64,000 nucleotides of DNA from Daucus carota subsp. sativus (taxonomy: Eukaryota > Streptophyta > Magnoliopsida > Apiales > Apiaceae), in assembly GCF_001625215.2 (NCBI RefSeq), contig NC_030385.2, positions 28,359,598-28,423,597 on the forward strand, given 5' to 3'. Under the pieces are notes generated by a model, which worked only from the letters and a program-made list of their open reading frames with translations, was not told the origin of the DNA and did not search any database. Shown here one piece after another: positions 27,001-38,394 of the stretch (position 1 is the stretch's first letter; every line of letters begins with the position of its first letter). A program made the position numbers and the translations under genes.

Positions 27001-28262
27001 AACCTGTTATCAAAGCTTCATCTTCAATACCTAAATCTTCATCAAAGGTTCCATTGAGGAAAAAGCCATCTGGTAAATCTGGTCTACCCTCTTCCTTGAT
27101 GTCATCTAAGATAACTTCCAGCATGTCACCTTCAAGTTCAGTGAGTGAATGGTCCTCGGCTTCATCATCGACCTCTACTGCCAACCAAAGGTTCATGTCA
27201 AGGACAAGCATTGATGCCAACACTCTGTGCTCTACTGATAATCAAAAGTTTTCTGCAAGGATGAGCTTCGATACCAATAGTTCCTTAAGGTCCATGGACA
27301 GTGACACCCTTTCTATTCTGAGTTCTGATGTCCAGTCAAATGGTGATATGTCAGATGGGAATTTGAACCACTTCAAAGAATATGTTAGTCAGGATGCGAA
27401 GAAATCTTTTGGGCAAAGTAGTGTGCTTTCTAGATCTGCTTTAACAAAACCCTCTGGACTTAGAATGCCGTCTCCGAAAATTGGGTTCTTCGATGGAGTA
27501 AGTCAACCTTAATTATAATTTATGATTAATTATACAAGTGACAATTATATATGATTAATTAGTAGAATCCAAATAAAATAGAATAAAATTTGTTTCTTTG
27601 TAAGTTTAGCTTCTGGTGAATGCTGCTTTTATAACTTTATCATAACATGGCAGAACATACTGTCTGGAGCACTGCAAATCTGCAATAAAAGCTAATATAT
27701 TTTTCATGTCATGCAGGCCAAATCTGTGGTTCGTACTCCAAGTGGATGTAGGCAGTCTCAACCACTTTTACCAACTGGTTTGCCTAAAGTCGGAGTTGCA
27801 ATCCGTAGCCCAGTTGGGAGCTTGAAGAAAGCTGAAGAAACGATTCCACTTAAAAAAAAGGCAGCTGCAGGTGCAATTACAGTGTTGGAGACTTTAAAAT
27901 CTGCTTCTCCTAAACTATCTCAAGAACCATTAATGGCCCCTATGGAAGTCCACAGTGCTAACACGAATAATCTATCAAGTCCTGATTTATCTTCTGAGAT
28001 GAAAAGTTCAAACAAGACAAGTGGAAAGCAACAGCCTGAAAGGACTAGTACAAACCTTGAGCTTGAAGGTCCAAACTTTGCTTCTTCGAAACCATCTCAA
28101 GAGCGTGTTCCTAGTGTTTCTCCAGATGTTCATTATGAAATAGATGGATCAAACTGCCTCAAGACTGAGTATGTGAAATCCGGAAAACCTGATAGTGCTA
28201 AACAAGCTATAGCTGATGCTCCCGAACCAGAGAATGATGAAAACCTGCTTATTAATATATAA
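24070..28262 (+). CDS. Ser/Lys-rich plant protein, possibly GTSE1-N-like
   Basis: Exons: 24070-24181, 24535-24723, 24840-25106, 26051-26085, 26165-26260, 26551-26695, 26773-27497, 27717-28262. They join in frame to about 704 aa. The first 170 residues are acidic and include LRKSLAWDSAFFESPGFLD, then a helical stretch (EDISTMIDGAQ). The rest is basic, Ser-rich and probably disordered, with many SSS and KK runs and the motif SGLRMPSPKIGFFDG near the exon 7/8 junction. I recall plant homologues with this two-motif layout annotated as GTSE1 N-terminal-like or microtubule-associated, but I am not sure of that name and assign no function. No signal peptide or membrane segment. The 77-bp intron 26696-26772 is among the shortest here. 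No defects seen. Confidence 0.82.
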
Positions 28263-30264
28263 TATTGGTTTCTTCGTGTTTCTGTTTTAAGATTAATTAT
28301 TAATAATTTAATTAGCTTGTAAGTTGTAATTCTACTCTGAAAGTGGAAGCTCATAGTATCTATTTTGTCTAAAGTTATGATTTTAGCTTACAGTTCTACT
28401 TCTCTACCTTCAAATTTATCTAAGATCAGGCAAAACGGAATCCTATTTGAGCATCTTCAATAGAGGTTGTAATAGAGGTTGTCGAGAAGTTGACAAATCA
28501 CTTGTGACGTGGCAATTTTGGTCGACAATTTATTAAAGTTGCATGATCAAAAGGTTGTCGATCAAAGTTTGTCAAAACTGGTTAAAATACATGTGTAAGT
28601 GCAAACGTATACATTAATACTTGGGTGTTTGGCGGATCCACTTACGTGCTTAAAAGTCGTAGAATATGTGGGTGTTTGGCGAATCCACTTATGGGCTTAA
28701 AAGCTGTAGAAATGGGCTTCTGTTTAATACATGTTCCCTTGGCTATTTTTGAGAAGTGTTTAATTGAAATTTGAAGGTTCAACCTCCCAAAAAAAAAAAA
28801 GCTAGCAAACCTAGCTCAATACTTTATTAATTTATGGTCATTTACAATTTAATTCAGAAACCACATGAGCAACTTTCAAAAATTGCTAACTATCAAAGTA
28901 GGAATATCATTTGCAATTTAATTCGGGACCACGGGCACAATTTTCAAAGGTTTCTAATTATTGGAGTGGAATGTTGCTATATATGATTTGGCAAGTTCTG
29001 ACAACTATTTTGGCAATCTCTTGACGGAGACGCTCCAATGCTCTGCAGAATTCCTGCACAGTGTGTTTTCATACACATTCTGGAGCTGCTGAAGGCAATC
29101 AGTATTCAGGTAGTTCCTCAACCAGTATAACACCTGAAGCATTTATAACAGGCTATTTAGTTTGCCCTGGCTTGAAGTGTTCAGCTTAACTTGAAAACTT
29201 AAACATAATCCATATCAACTCAAAGTCTCAAACCAATCACTAGATCCCCCCTTCCTGCACACCTCTTTGCAAACAAACCATTGCAATACTTCATAGCTTT
29301 TACATAAAATACAAAAGTTCCGGTCCTCTCAGACTATTAGCATATGACCATCCAGGCTTTCTGGCTGCTCAAAATGACAAAGTGTCAATCTATAATTTTG
29401 CAACTTGATTGTTTCAGTGCACTTTTTTGGTGAAGCCAAACTAGAGCTAACAAAGATTTGCCACAAGGCCCACAACACTCTGAACATGCTGATAATCCTT
29501 CATATACTTATGCACTATATAGACATTTATTTTCTACCTAGTAATATTGTGGTGCTCGGTTGGGGATAAAAGAATGAAATCGAACAGATCAAATAAAAAT
29601 AAAGGGTAATACTGGAAGAGGTAGGGGGGAAGATTAAAAATAAAATGAGGACAAAACTTCTTTAATGAGATTTGACAAAAAAAAAAGGTAGGAGAGAATG
29701 GTTCATTCCTTCCCAACTTTGGGACCTTAAACCCAGTCTTAATTTATAATGACCAGAAGTAATAATTTTTCTGAACATTTAGCTATAATAATGCAATTCA
29801 AATATCATTATGTTCCTTCCGACTTCATTCGCCACAAAAAAAACAACATATCAACAATCCAACCCGTTCATAATAATTAGTAAATGGGGAAACAATCATT
29901 TTCTGCATATAACAGAAACTATTTACTATCCCATTCATAGTAATTAGTTAAAATACATATGACCCTATATAACCAAATTAACCAAACATATCCACCAAGA
30001 TTTAAACTCTTCCAAAGATAATGTAATTTTATATTTCTATTGAGCAAGGGGTTGGTCTAAACTGCAAGTGACCAGGTAACATTGACCCAAAGATGAAAAA
30101 CAACATAAACCATATATCAAATGTATGTATCAAAAATTGTAGCCCAATCACTAGGAAAAACAAATAGATTACTAAAAAATCCACTTAAACAGGTACATTG
30201 ATCCGTACTTGAGAAAACAGTCAATCCACTGCCGAACAAGTAAAAGATGAACTACATTGCCAAA
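28263..30264. other. Intergenic, one MITE-like element
   Basis: Apart from the element at 28449-29043 I see no gene or RNA. The stretch 29044-30264 is AT-rich unique-looking sequence that includes the 3' flank of the convergent RPS23 gene. Confidence 0.5.
28449..29043. mobile_element. MITE-like element with GAGCAT ends
   Basis: It starts GAGCATCTTCAATAGAGG and ends CGGAGACGCTCCAATGCTC, so the tips GAGCAT/ATGCTC are inverted. GAGCATC-type ends occur in many plant MITEs near PIF/Harbinger or hAT. A TWA target duplication is not visible. Internally there are two degenerate direct repeats: GGGTGTTTGGCG(G/A)ATCCACTTA at about 28622 and 28670, and TTACAATTTAATTC/TTGCAATTTAATTC at about 28841 and 28911. 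Confidence 0.5.
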
Positions 30265-31425
<1,161 letters not shown>

Positions 31426-31506
31426 AATTTGAAGGTGGTGGCGAGAGAGATAGGCTAGAGTTCTAGAGAGAGAGAAAAGGAAGACGAAGATGCAGCCGCA
31501 GAACAA

Positions 31507-31614
31507 AAACCCTAGCTCAATTTTTATATAAACAAGGCAGGGTTCTCGAACTTGGGCTTAAGTGTTACTTAGGGCTATGGGCCTAGTACATGTTTCAGAT
31601 CCGATATTTGGGCT
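31507..31614 (-). promoter_or_regulatory. RPS23 promoter: TATA, telo-box, three site II motifs
   Basis: Upstream of the minus-strand gene lie AAACCCTA (telo-box, 31507-31514), TATATAAA on the minus strand (31523-31530), and three TGGGCY site II elements read on the plus strand (31553-31558, 31578-31583, 31609-31614). Telo-box plus site II is the well-known combination driving growth-linked expression of plant ribosomal protein genes. The order and short spacing fit a compact promoter. Confidence 0.75.
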
Positions 31615-31619
31615 TATAC

Positions 31620-32502
31620 AAATGAATTTTCCGAAAGCAAATTAGGCATTTCGCAATCTGTCGCTAGATTATCAAATAAATAATTAAATACCATATGCTC
31701 CTCCAATATTATTTGTTTTACTTAAGGGATTATAATTCATATTTTTTAATTTTAAATAAAATTATATCATTACGTTCTAAAAAAATTATGAGTTTTGACT
31801 TTTGAGTATCTAGAGTAGTCTATATATATAATGTTTTTAATATGTTTACCGATAACAATTTTTCCAACTGAAAGTATAATGTTTTTAGTATGTTTCACGT
31901 TGACGCTTTTTTCAGCTGAAAATATAATGTTTTTAGTATGTTGAGCGGTTAAAAAACGTCGAACAACTATAATGGCTTTTCAACACTTTTTAACCGCTCA
32001 ATATGTTAAAATCATTTTACTCATCCAGCAATGAAAAAACAGTTTGATACTAGATGTTCCAACAATTAAGAAGCGCTGAATGTGAAAAAAAAAAATTACA
32101 ATCCTGATGATCATGTATTTATCCAACATGCAAAATATAAGTATTATATTAGAAGTCAAAGCATGAGCATGCACATGCCAAAAAATAATGTCATATAAAA
32201 GGTCCCAACACGAGCATACACATGCTTGGGAGTTGGGACCAGGAAGATTACCCTTCCCCCTTACAGAGAAAATGTGCTTCTCAAGTTGATACAGTAGGAT
32301 CATTTTTCAAAAATTCCACAAATAAATATCACAAGATTAATTATTATACCATCCATATAAAGCTGCAACATAGGCCAACTTTCGTTTTTGTTACACCAAT
32401 AATATATCTCCAACTCTCGCAAATCAGCTTCTCCACAAAAAAGAATCTCATAATATAGTAGTTCACCATCATAAATAATCTTTAATTAAGATTATCCCGA
32501 CA
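31620..32502. other. Intergenic with short repeats and a hairpin
   Basis: Three direct repeats of ATAATGTTTTTA(A/G)TATGTT occur near 31828, 31878 and 31924. The third runs into an imperfect hairpin at 31941-32003 whose arms are TTGAGCGGTTAAAAAACGTC and the near-complement ending ACCGCTCAA. No coding sequence is recognised. The part below 32503 is the TIM14 3' flank. Confidence 0.55.
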
Positions 32503-35175
32503 TCAAAATGCAGATCCACCACCCTGGGTTTTTCTAAGCATCATATCTTTTGCTTCATTGATTTTAGAGGCAAGATAATGGCTACCACCTGCATCAGGAT
32601 GATTTGCAACCATCACCCTTCTATGAGCTTCTCTGACCTTCTCCATTGCAGTACTTTCTCTGTCAATTTAAACACAGAATGTTAATATCAGGTAACTCAA
32701 GGAGAAGAGTGAGAAAACATTACAAAGAAATATAAAACGCTACTGTATTCAAGAAGCTGAATACGGAGAAAGATTTGAGAAAGTAAGTTAATTATTTCTT
32801 TGTTTATGACACATACAAATTACAATTTACACAGAAAGGATTCGAGATTTTAGCTTTCAGTCCACATTACTAGATTCAATTTCAATGCTCCAAGAAAGCT
32901 ACCTTTGAATCAGTATGGCACAACTTCTACACCGAGATTTTGCTCTAAATAACATTTGAATTTCCTACAGGATGGACTGACAAGTGACAACGGAGCTACA
33001 CCCCAGCACCAAACAGGTGCAGAAGTACCAACACATATTTTAAAAAGAATTGTTCGTAAAATATATAATGGTGTTCAATTACTGGAGACGAAAGTTTTAC
33101 CACAGATTCCACATGACTATTAAATAGATGCAGATATCACATCAACATTTGTTTTCTCAAATAAGGTAGTTCATACTTCATAAACCGCTTGCAAGGCGGC
33201 TAAATAGCTATTTTGATTAATAGAAGATTAATTTCTAATACTTTCTTCTGCCTTTCACCTAGAAGTAAGAATTGTAGACATTACTATTGCCAGCAAACTT
33301 GACTAAAATTTTACCCTATAACAGAATATTATTATGAACACGTATGATATATGAGAATACATTAACATATTGCTTTGATAAACAAACCTGTCAGTATATT
33401 CATCATGCTATATTCACAGAACTTAGAAAGAGGGATAACGTCACAGTTTGCCAAACTTAGGTTAAATATCTCAAATTAAAGGTCCGGGAAATAAAGTGGT
33501 AATACCATCATCTGATTCTTTTCCCTTCCCTGATCAATTTTAACGGAAAAAACTAGAAAAGTGACCTTCTTCCCCTCTTCCTATAATTAAGATCTGAATC
33601 TATCTGATTCAGAAGGGAAGAACTGGCATCAGTATCTCAATTTCAATTCAAACATGGGTTTGATTCACACTCCATGTTCTGAGAAATATACACCATCCGA
33701 AAAGAGGAAAAACCAGAGTCTTTTTCTAAAGAAATACGTTTTTCTAGAGTTCATGCATCAAATCAAAGTTCCGCTAATTTATACCTGACTCCAAGAATAA
33801 GACTTGCTTCTCTTCTTGTCATAGTAGGTTGGAAACCCCCCTCATAAAATTTGCGCAATCGAACTGTGGCTGGTCTTGCTTTAAAAGCATTCCATGCCTG
33901 GATGCTGTATTTTCCAGCATATGCAACGGTGGCAACTGCAAGACCTGTAATCAATGGTGTAGCCTGATGCAAGTTTTAGATCCACAAATTGTAAATAGTA
34001 CTATGTAAGGAGAGTTAAAAGCAACTAAGCATATCAAGATCTAGTATTACAACAAATAGTAATGTGCACAAAAGAAGAATATATATCATTATATCAGGCT
34101 CCATGGGTCAAACTCAAACATGTAATGTAGGAGGAATTGAAGACAACTATTTATTAGAAAAAACCGAGAATGCAAGAGCAGTGAACTCACTATAATTCCA
34201 ATATCTAACTGCAAATGAGAAAATATAATGTATCCATTCGATGATCAAATTTTCCAAGACCAGTATTAATAATTTACTGAATATTCAGAGATTAGGTAAC
34301 TACTTATAAATAATGGAAGCCTGATTTTACTAATAAAGGACGAGCCATTAAAAAAGTTAAAAGTGAAGTGAACCAAGAACTTTTAGAAACCATGTTTTAC
34401 CAATTCCATTACCAGCTTTTCTTTTCACTCAGTAATGATAAGCTGATAACTTAAGACCGGATCTTGAACATAATATATACAGAGATGTATTAATATTTTT
34501 AACCAAAGGATTCCTGATTGCTAAACATATAATAGACAATCTAGAAACATAGTAGAAGTATAAACTAGGTATGTATAGTTTTACCAAATACTCTACATAT
34601 GTTACCAAACCCACAGATACAAAAATCACATTTATTCCACCTTTTAAAATCCCAGCTGTGAACAATTAAACTTTGTAAAGAAGCAAAATCCAAACTGAAC
34701 GGTCCGACAACCTGATACATTTATTAATCATCTACTAGACTCAAACCTCACCATCGAGACCACATAGAGAACAAGAAAGGAGCAAGCTTTCACCATATTT
34801 TATATAGCTACAGCACAGAGGTTAATTCTCTAATCCCCAAACACGAGAGCTTATATAATTTCATAACGAATTTTAATTGCTAAGATATAACTTTCTATAA
34901 CAACTATACTAGGAAAAACATCAAGTTCAAAGCCCTAAGAACATAATCTTTGATTTAGCAACTAAGACAAAAAAATAAATAAATAAAAATTCAATCTTTT
35001 GTGAATTGTGTCCAAGAATAACATAATACAGGAACATCTAATAGAACCCAACATAAAGATGAACCAAGCAACAACAAAAGCCCAAATAAAAGCCCTCATA
35101 TGGAAGGAAAAAAAGCAGATAAAATAGGGTAGACATATGCAAACAAGTGATTAATGAATTATGAGGACTTACCAT
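32503..35175 (-). CDS. TIM14: TIM14/PAM18 J-protein of the mitochondrial import motor
   Basis: This inner-membrane J-protein stimulates mtHsp70 at the TIM23 channel to pull preproteins into the matrix. Minus-strand exons: 35175-35173, 33963-33785, 32659-32503, giving 112 aa, the usual plant length. It reads [20 protein letters not shown] (N-terminal membrane segment), then [20 protein letters not shown] and the J-domain with the HPD signature in [11 protein letters not shown], which is needed to activate Hsp70. The first coding exon holds only the ATG, directly before a GTAAG donor. The two introns are each about 1.1-1.2 kb. A minus-strand TATA box lies at about 35220-35228. It is transcribed in the same direction as RPS23, its neighbour. 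No defects seen. Confidence 0.95.
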
Positions 35176-35274
35176 GCGTTGTGTACCTCAGAAGATATGT
35201 GGGTTTGTGTTTGTGGTGCTTTATATAAGCCGCGCTTTTACTTCTTGCACAAGAAAATAGCAGGGGGTTTGGGT

Positions 35275-36207
35275 TAGGGCTGCTCATGGGTTGTCCAACC
35301 CGTTCAAACCAACCCAACCCAACCTTGAACTAGGCCGACTAACCCGACCCATTCCAAACCGTGGGTTAATTGGGTTGATTTTTGGTTGAGCCGTTTATAA
35401 TGGGTTGGGTCGAAATATGACTTTTAAAAACCCTAAACCAACCCAACCCGGTCAAAATATATCTTTAACACTCCCTCCGTTTCTTTATTCTTTTCTCGTT
35501 TTATATGTCGGGACTGTTCATAACATGAGACTAATTATTAATTTACGTTTAATCTATAAGACTAAATATAGTCGTGAGTGATTTTGTTGGATTCGTATTT
35601 ACGAGTACTTTAATACAATAAAGTTTTTATATTTAACACTAATACAAAATTAATGATATTAAGGATCAAAAGTGTGTATTGGCAAACGTGCTAGAGAGAA
35701 ACAGGAAAAGTAATAAGAGACGGAGGGAGTAGAATATTTTTGGTTGCTTACGGAACTATATTTACTTATTTGATGATAGAATGTGCAGTGAGTGTAGTGC
35801 AGTGTGCAGAAACAATTAGAAATAAAGCTAGTTCTTATGATTATATATCATGGCGGAAACATGATTTTTAATAGTTATTAGTGTATTAAGATTCAGTTGT
35901 CCACCTTAGTATGTCGAGAATATCTGTACTCTAAAAGCACCTGATATTTTGTATCGGTGCAATGTCCTATGTTATTGCTAATTATATACAACAAAATGGT
36001 GCAAAACATATTTTGGATTATGCTTATCTTGCAAATTTTTCAACCCGATCAACCCTACCCTAACCAACCCAACCCGTCATACAATTAGTAGGGTTGGGTT
36101 TCTAATTCTTTTTATGATTAATGGGTTAAATTTTTCTAACCCGTACTACATGGGTTGGGTAGCTTGAATGGCCGAAACCGGCCCAACCCAGCCCATGTGC
36201 AGCCCTA
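35275..36207. mobile_element. hAT non-autonomous element with perfect 8-bp TSD
   Basis: The element starts TAGGGCTGCTCATGGG and ends CCCATGTGCAGCCCTA, good inverted repeats of the plant hAT type. It is flanked by identical 8-bp sequences GTTTGGGT (35267-35274 and 36208-36215), the duplication length of hAT insertion. Subterminal zones are full of AACCC/GGGTT words. It is 933 bp, of which 259 bp is a nested Stowaway, and it has no transposase. It lies between the TIM14 promoter and the large Helitron. Confidence 0.9.
35471..35729. mobile_element. Stowaway-type MITE nested in the hAT element
   Basis: Inverted ends CTCCCTCCGTTTC and AGACGGAGGGAG enclose 259 bp of AT-rich DNA. TA follows on the right (35730-35731); the left dinucleotide reads CA, so one copy of the TA target has mutated. 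Its insertion postdates the hAT element that holds it. Confidence 0.8.
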
Positions 36208-36440
36208 GTTTGGGTTGTGTGTTCCTCCTCTTACAAAGGTGTGCGGAATCAACCGACCCAAGGTTTTACAATTTCCGGCTGCGTGCTCAATTGTTTATTA
36301 AACCCTGTATGACTGTATCTATTTATTTTGACTTTTTATTAGAGACATATGCCTATCAAAATTTTAATATGCCAAAAAGAAGCTGATAGTTGTTTTTGAG
36401 AATAAAAAAAAATAAAAAGATAATTTAATTTCTAAAATCA

Positions 36441-36638
36441 TCAATATACTTATATAAAGAAGAAGCGAGTGGCGTGTAGGTGGCGCCTCTCACATCGCTT
36501 CGTTCTATTTTTCTAATTTTCTAGATTTTTTGGATGAAATCAATATACTTATATAAAGAAGAAGCGAGGGGCGTGTAGGTGGCGCCTCTCACATCGTTTC
36601 GTTCTATTTTTCTAATTTTCTGGATTTTTTGGATGAAA
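36441..36638 (+). repeat. Tandem duplication of the Helitron 5' end (2 x 99 bp)
   Basis: Copies at 36441-36539 and 36540-36638 are nearly identical. Each starts TCAATATACTTATATAAAG and ends TTTTTTGGATGAAA. Either TC could serve as the 5' terminus. This suggests slippage or re-insertion at the element's own end. Confidence 0.9.
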
Positions 36639-36681
36639 AATATCAAAAATTAGAACTACCTTTTTAAGTGGGTATATTAGA

Positions 36682-36890
36682 AGTAAGTTTCAGAATCTGA
36701 TTTGGTTTCAAATTATTTATGGAATATAGTAGCTTGAAAGTTTTAATCTGATTTTGTTTCATAATATTTAATTATGGGAAAAGATAGATTATTTATAGGA
36801 TACAGTAGCTTGAAAGTTTTAATCTGATTTTGTTTCAGATTATTTAATTATGGGAAAGTTAGCACACAAGTCTCTCTATACCTATAAATA
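36682..36890 (+). promoter_or_regulatory. Helitron promoter: short repeats and TATA box
   Basis: Partial direct repeats of TAGCTTGAAAGTTTTAATCTG with GATTTTGTTTCA occur near 36730 and 36808, with a weaker copy near 36690. They are followed by TATAAATA at 36883-36890 and a CT-rich, transcript-like leader. This fits the promoter of the Rep-helicase gene about 1.5 kb before its first probable codon. Confidence 0.55.
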
Positions 36891-38394
36891 CCCCTGTAGA
36901 TTGTAGGATTTTGGATCATCTAAACAAAACCTCCTCTCTCTCAATACCACAACCCTACCTCTCTCCGGTGATAGTTCTCTTGCTCGATTTCTAACTCGGA
37001 GGTGCTGTTCTTCTTCAACGATAAGTGCAGGCTGTTTATACAGTATTAAAAAAATAAAGGTTGTTGCAAGCAAACGTAATTTTAGACCGTTATATTAGAG
37101 TCGACAAATCCAAACACGGGAAAAGAATATAGTCTTGACATGATATTGATGGTTGATATCAATAAATTAACTATTAGTGATGTATGTTTGTTGGTTATTT
37201 TTTTATAATATTTGTTTTGTTCATCGGACATATTTGTTGTTGTTAATTTTTATATGATTTACTTTGTATACAGGAAAATATTATTCATGCATTATCTGTT
37301 TGCTCCGTTCAAGCAACTTTTAAGAGGGTAGTTATAGACCGTTATCTCACAGATTTAAGTTAGATATTTTTGTACACAATCAATCCAAAAAAATTGGAGG
37401 AAGATGACAATGTAAAAACATGATTACTTTTCAAAAAAAACAAATAAAATTAAGATTCGTCATGCTTTAAATTGTTAATAACGTGTATAAATTTATTTTC
37501 ATTTTTCACCATGAATTATAGTCCAATTTTGCAATTTTATATATTAGTATTGGTATTACGTCAAGATTTTTATAATATAAATTTATTTTATCTTACAAAT
37601 ATTAATTTTGAAACATTAATATACTTTTTATAGACAGTCACAAAATTATTTTATTCTGCAAATATTAATATTGAATCATCCCTTAAATCATAAATCCTGA
37701 TTCCCATTTCAATGCCATTTTACACCCCCTGTCCTCAAAGTTGATACTTATTTACAAAAATTGCCATCATACTTTCCTAAAACTGACTGCAATCTTGGAC
37801 TTCAAAAAATTACATCCCATGTGCTCTTTCTAATTTTGTCAACTGGGAAAGTTTACACCTGTGAATAAAGTATAATTTTTAACAACTCATCACGTGCTGC
37901 TGTCTCACCAAATTTCAAAGTTTCTATTCATCCATCTCTTTCAGTCCATCTCTTTCATGTGTGTTGTTTTGGCAAGCAGACAATTCCGATTCCTCTTATG
38001 TGCTCTGGATAGGTGGTTTTCATTCTTTCCAATGTGATTTTCAAATCACACTGAACAAAACTTCTCTGCTGTCGTTCTAAAAGGCAATCGGACAAATCTT
38101 CCATACTTTGAAAACTGTACTCGACCTGAATTCCATTCCGCTTCTGTGCTTCTTTGTAGCTGTTTTTCCGTTTTTTGAATTCGATTTTCAAATCAAAAGC
38201 ACAAAACTTATCTGTTGTGGATTTTTTTGGCATTCGGACAAATCTTCCCTTCACTGTAATCTTGGACCGATGTCTACTTCTTTCCTCATCTGTACTTCTT
38301 TGCAGCAAAGTCTTCATTTGACCACCAATTTGTCCACGCAATGCCATCTGGTTTCATTTTCGATTCACCACAGGAATAGGATTTTCAAGCCTCC
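36891..38394 (+). other. Rep-helicase leader region with degenerate repeat
   Basis: No conserved protein is found. The first 120 bases look like a leader, followed by AT-rich probable intron. At about 37990-38105 and 38140-38255 there is a degenerate direct repeat; both copies contain GATTTTCAAATCA and ATTCGGACAAATCTTCC-like words. On the minus strand this repeat is open for 130 codons (38347 to 37955) and encodes a Lys-rich peptide with two related halves; its reality as a gene is doubtful. Confidence 0.4.

Noticed and set aside
29534-29716. Phe-rich minus-strand open frame in the UPL4-RPS23 interval
   Set aside because: It is low-complexity translation of AG-rich DNA with no family resemblance.
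36168-36386. Short open frame across the right end of the hAT element
   Set aside because: It spans the transposon boundary and target duplication, so it is a chance frame.
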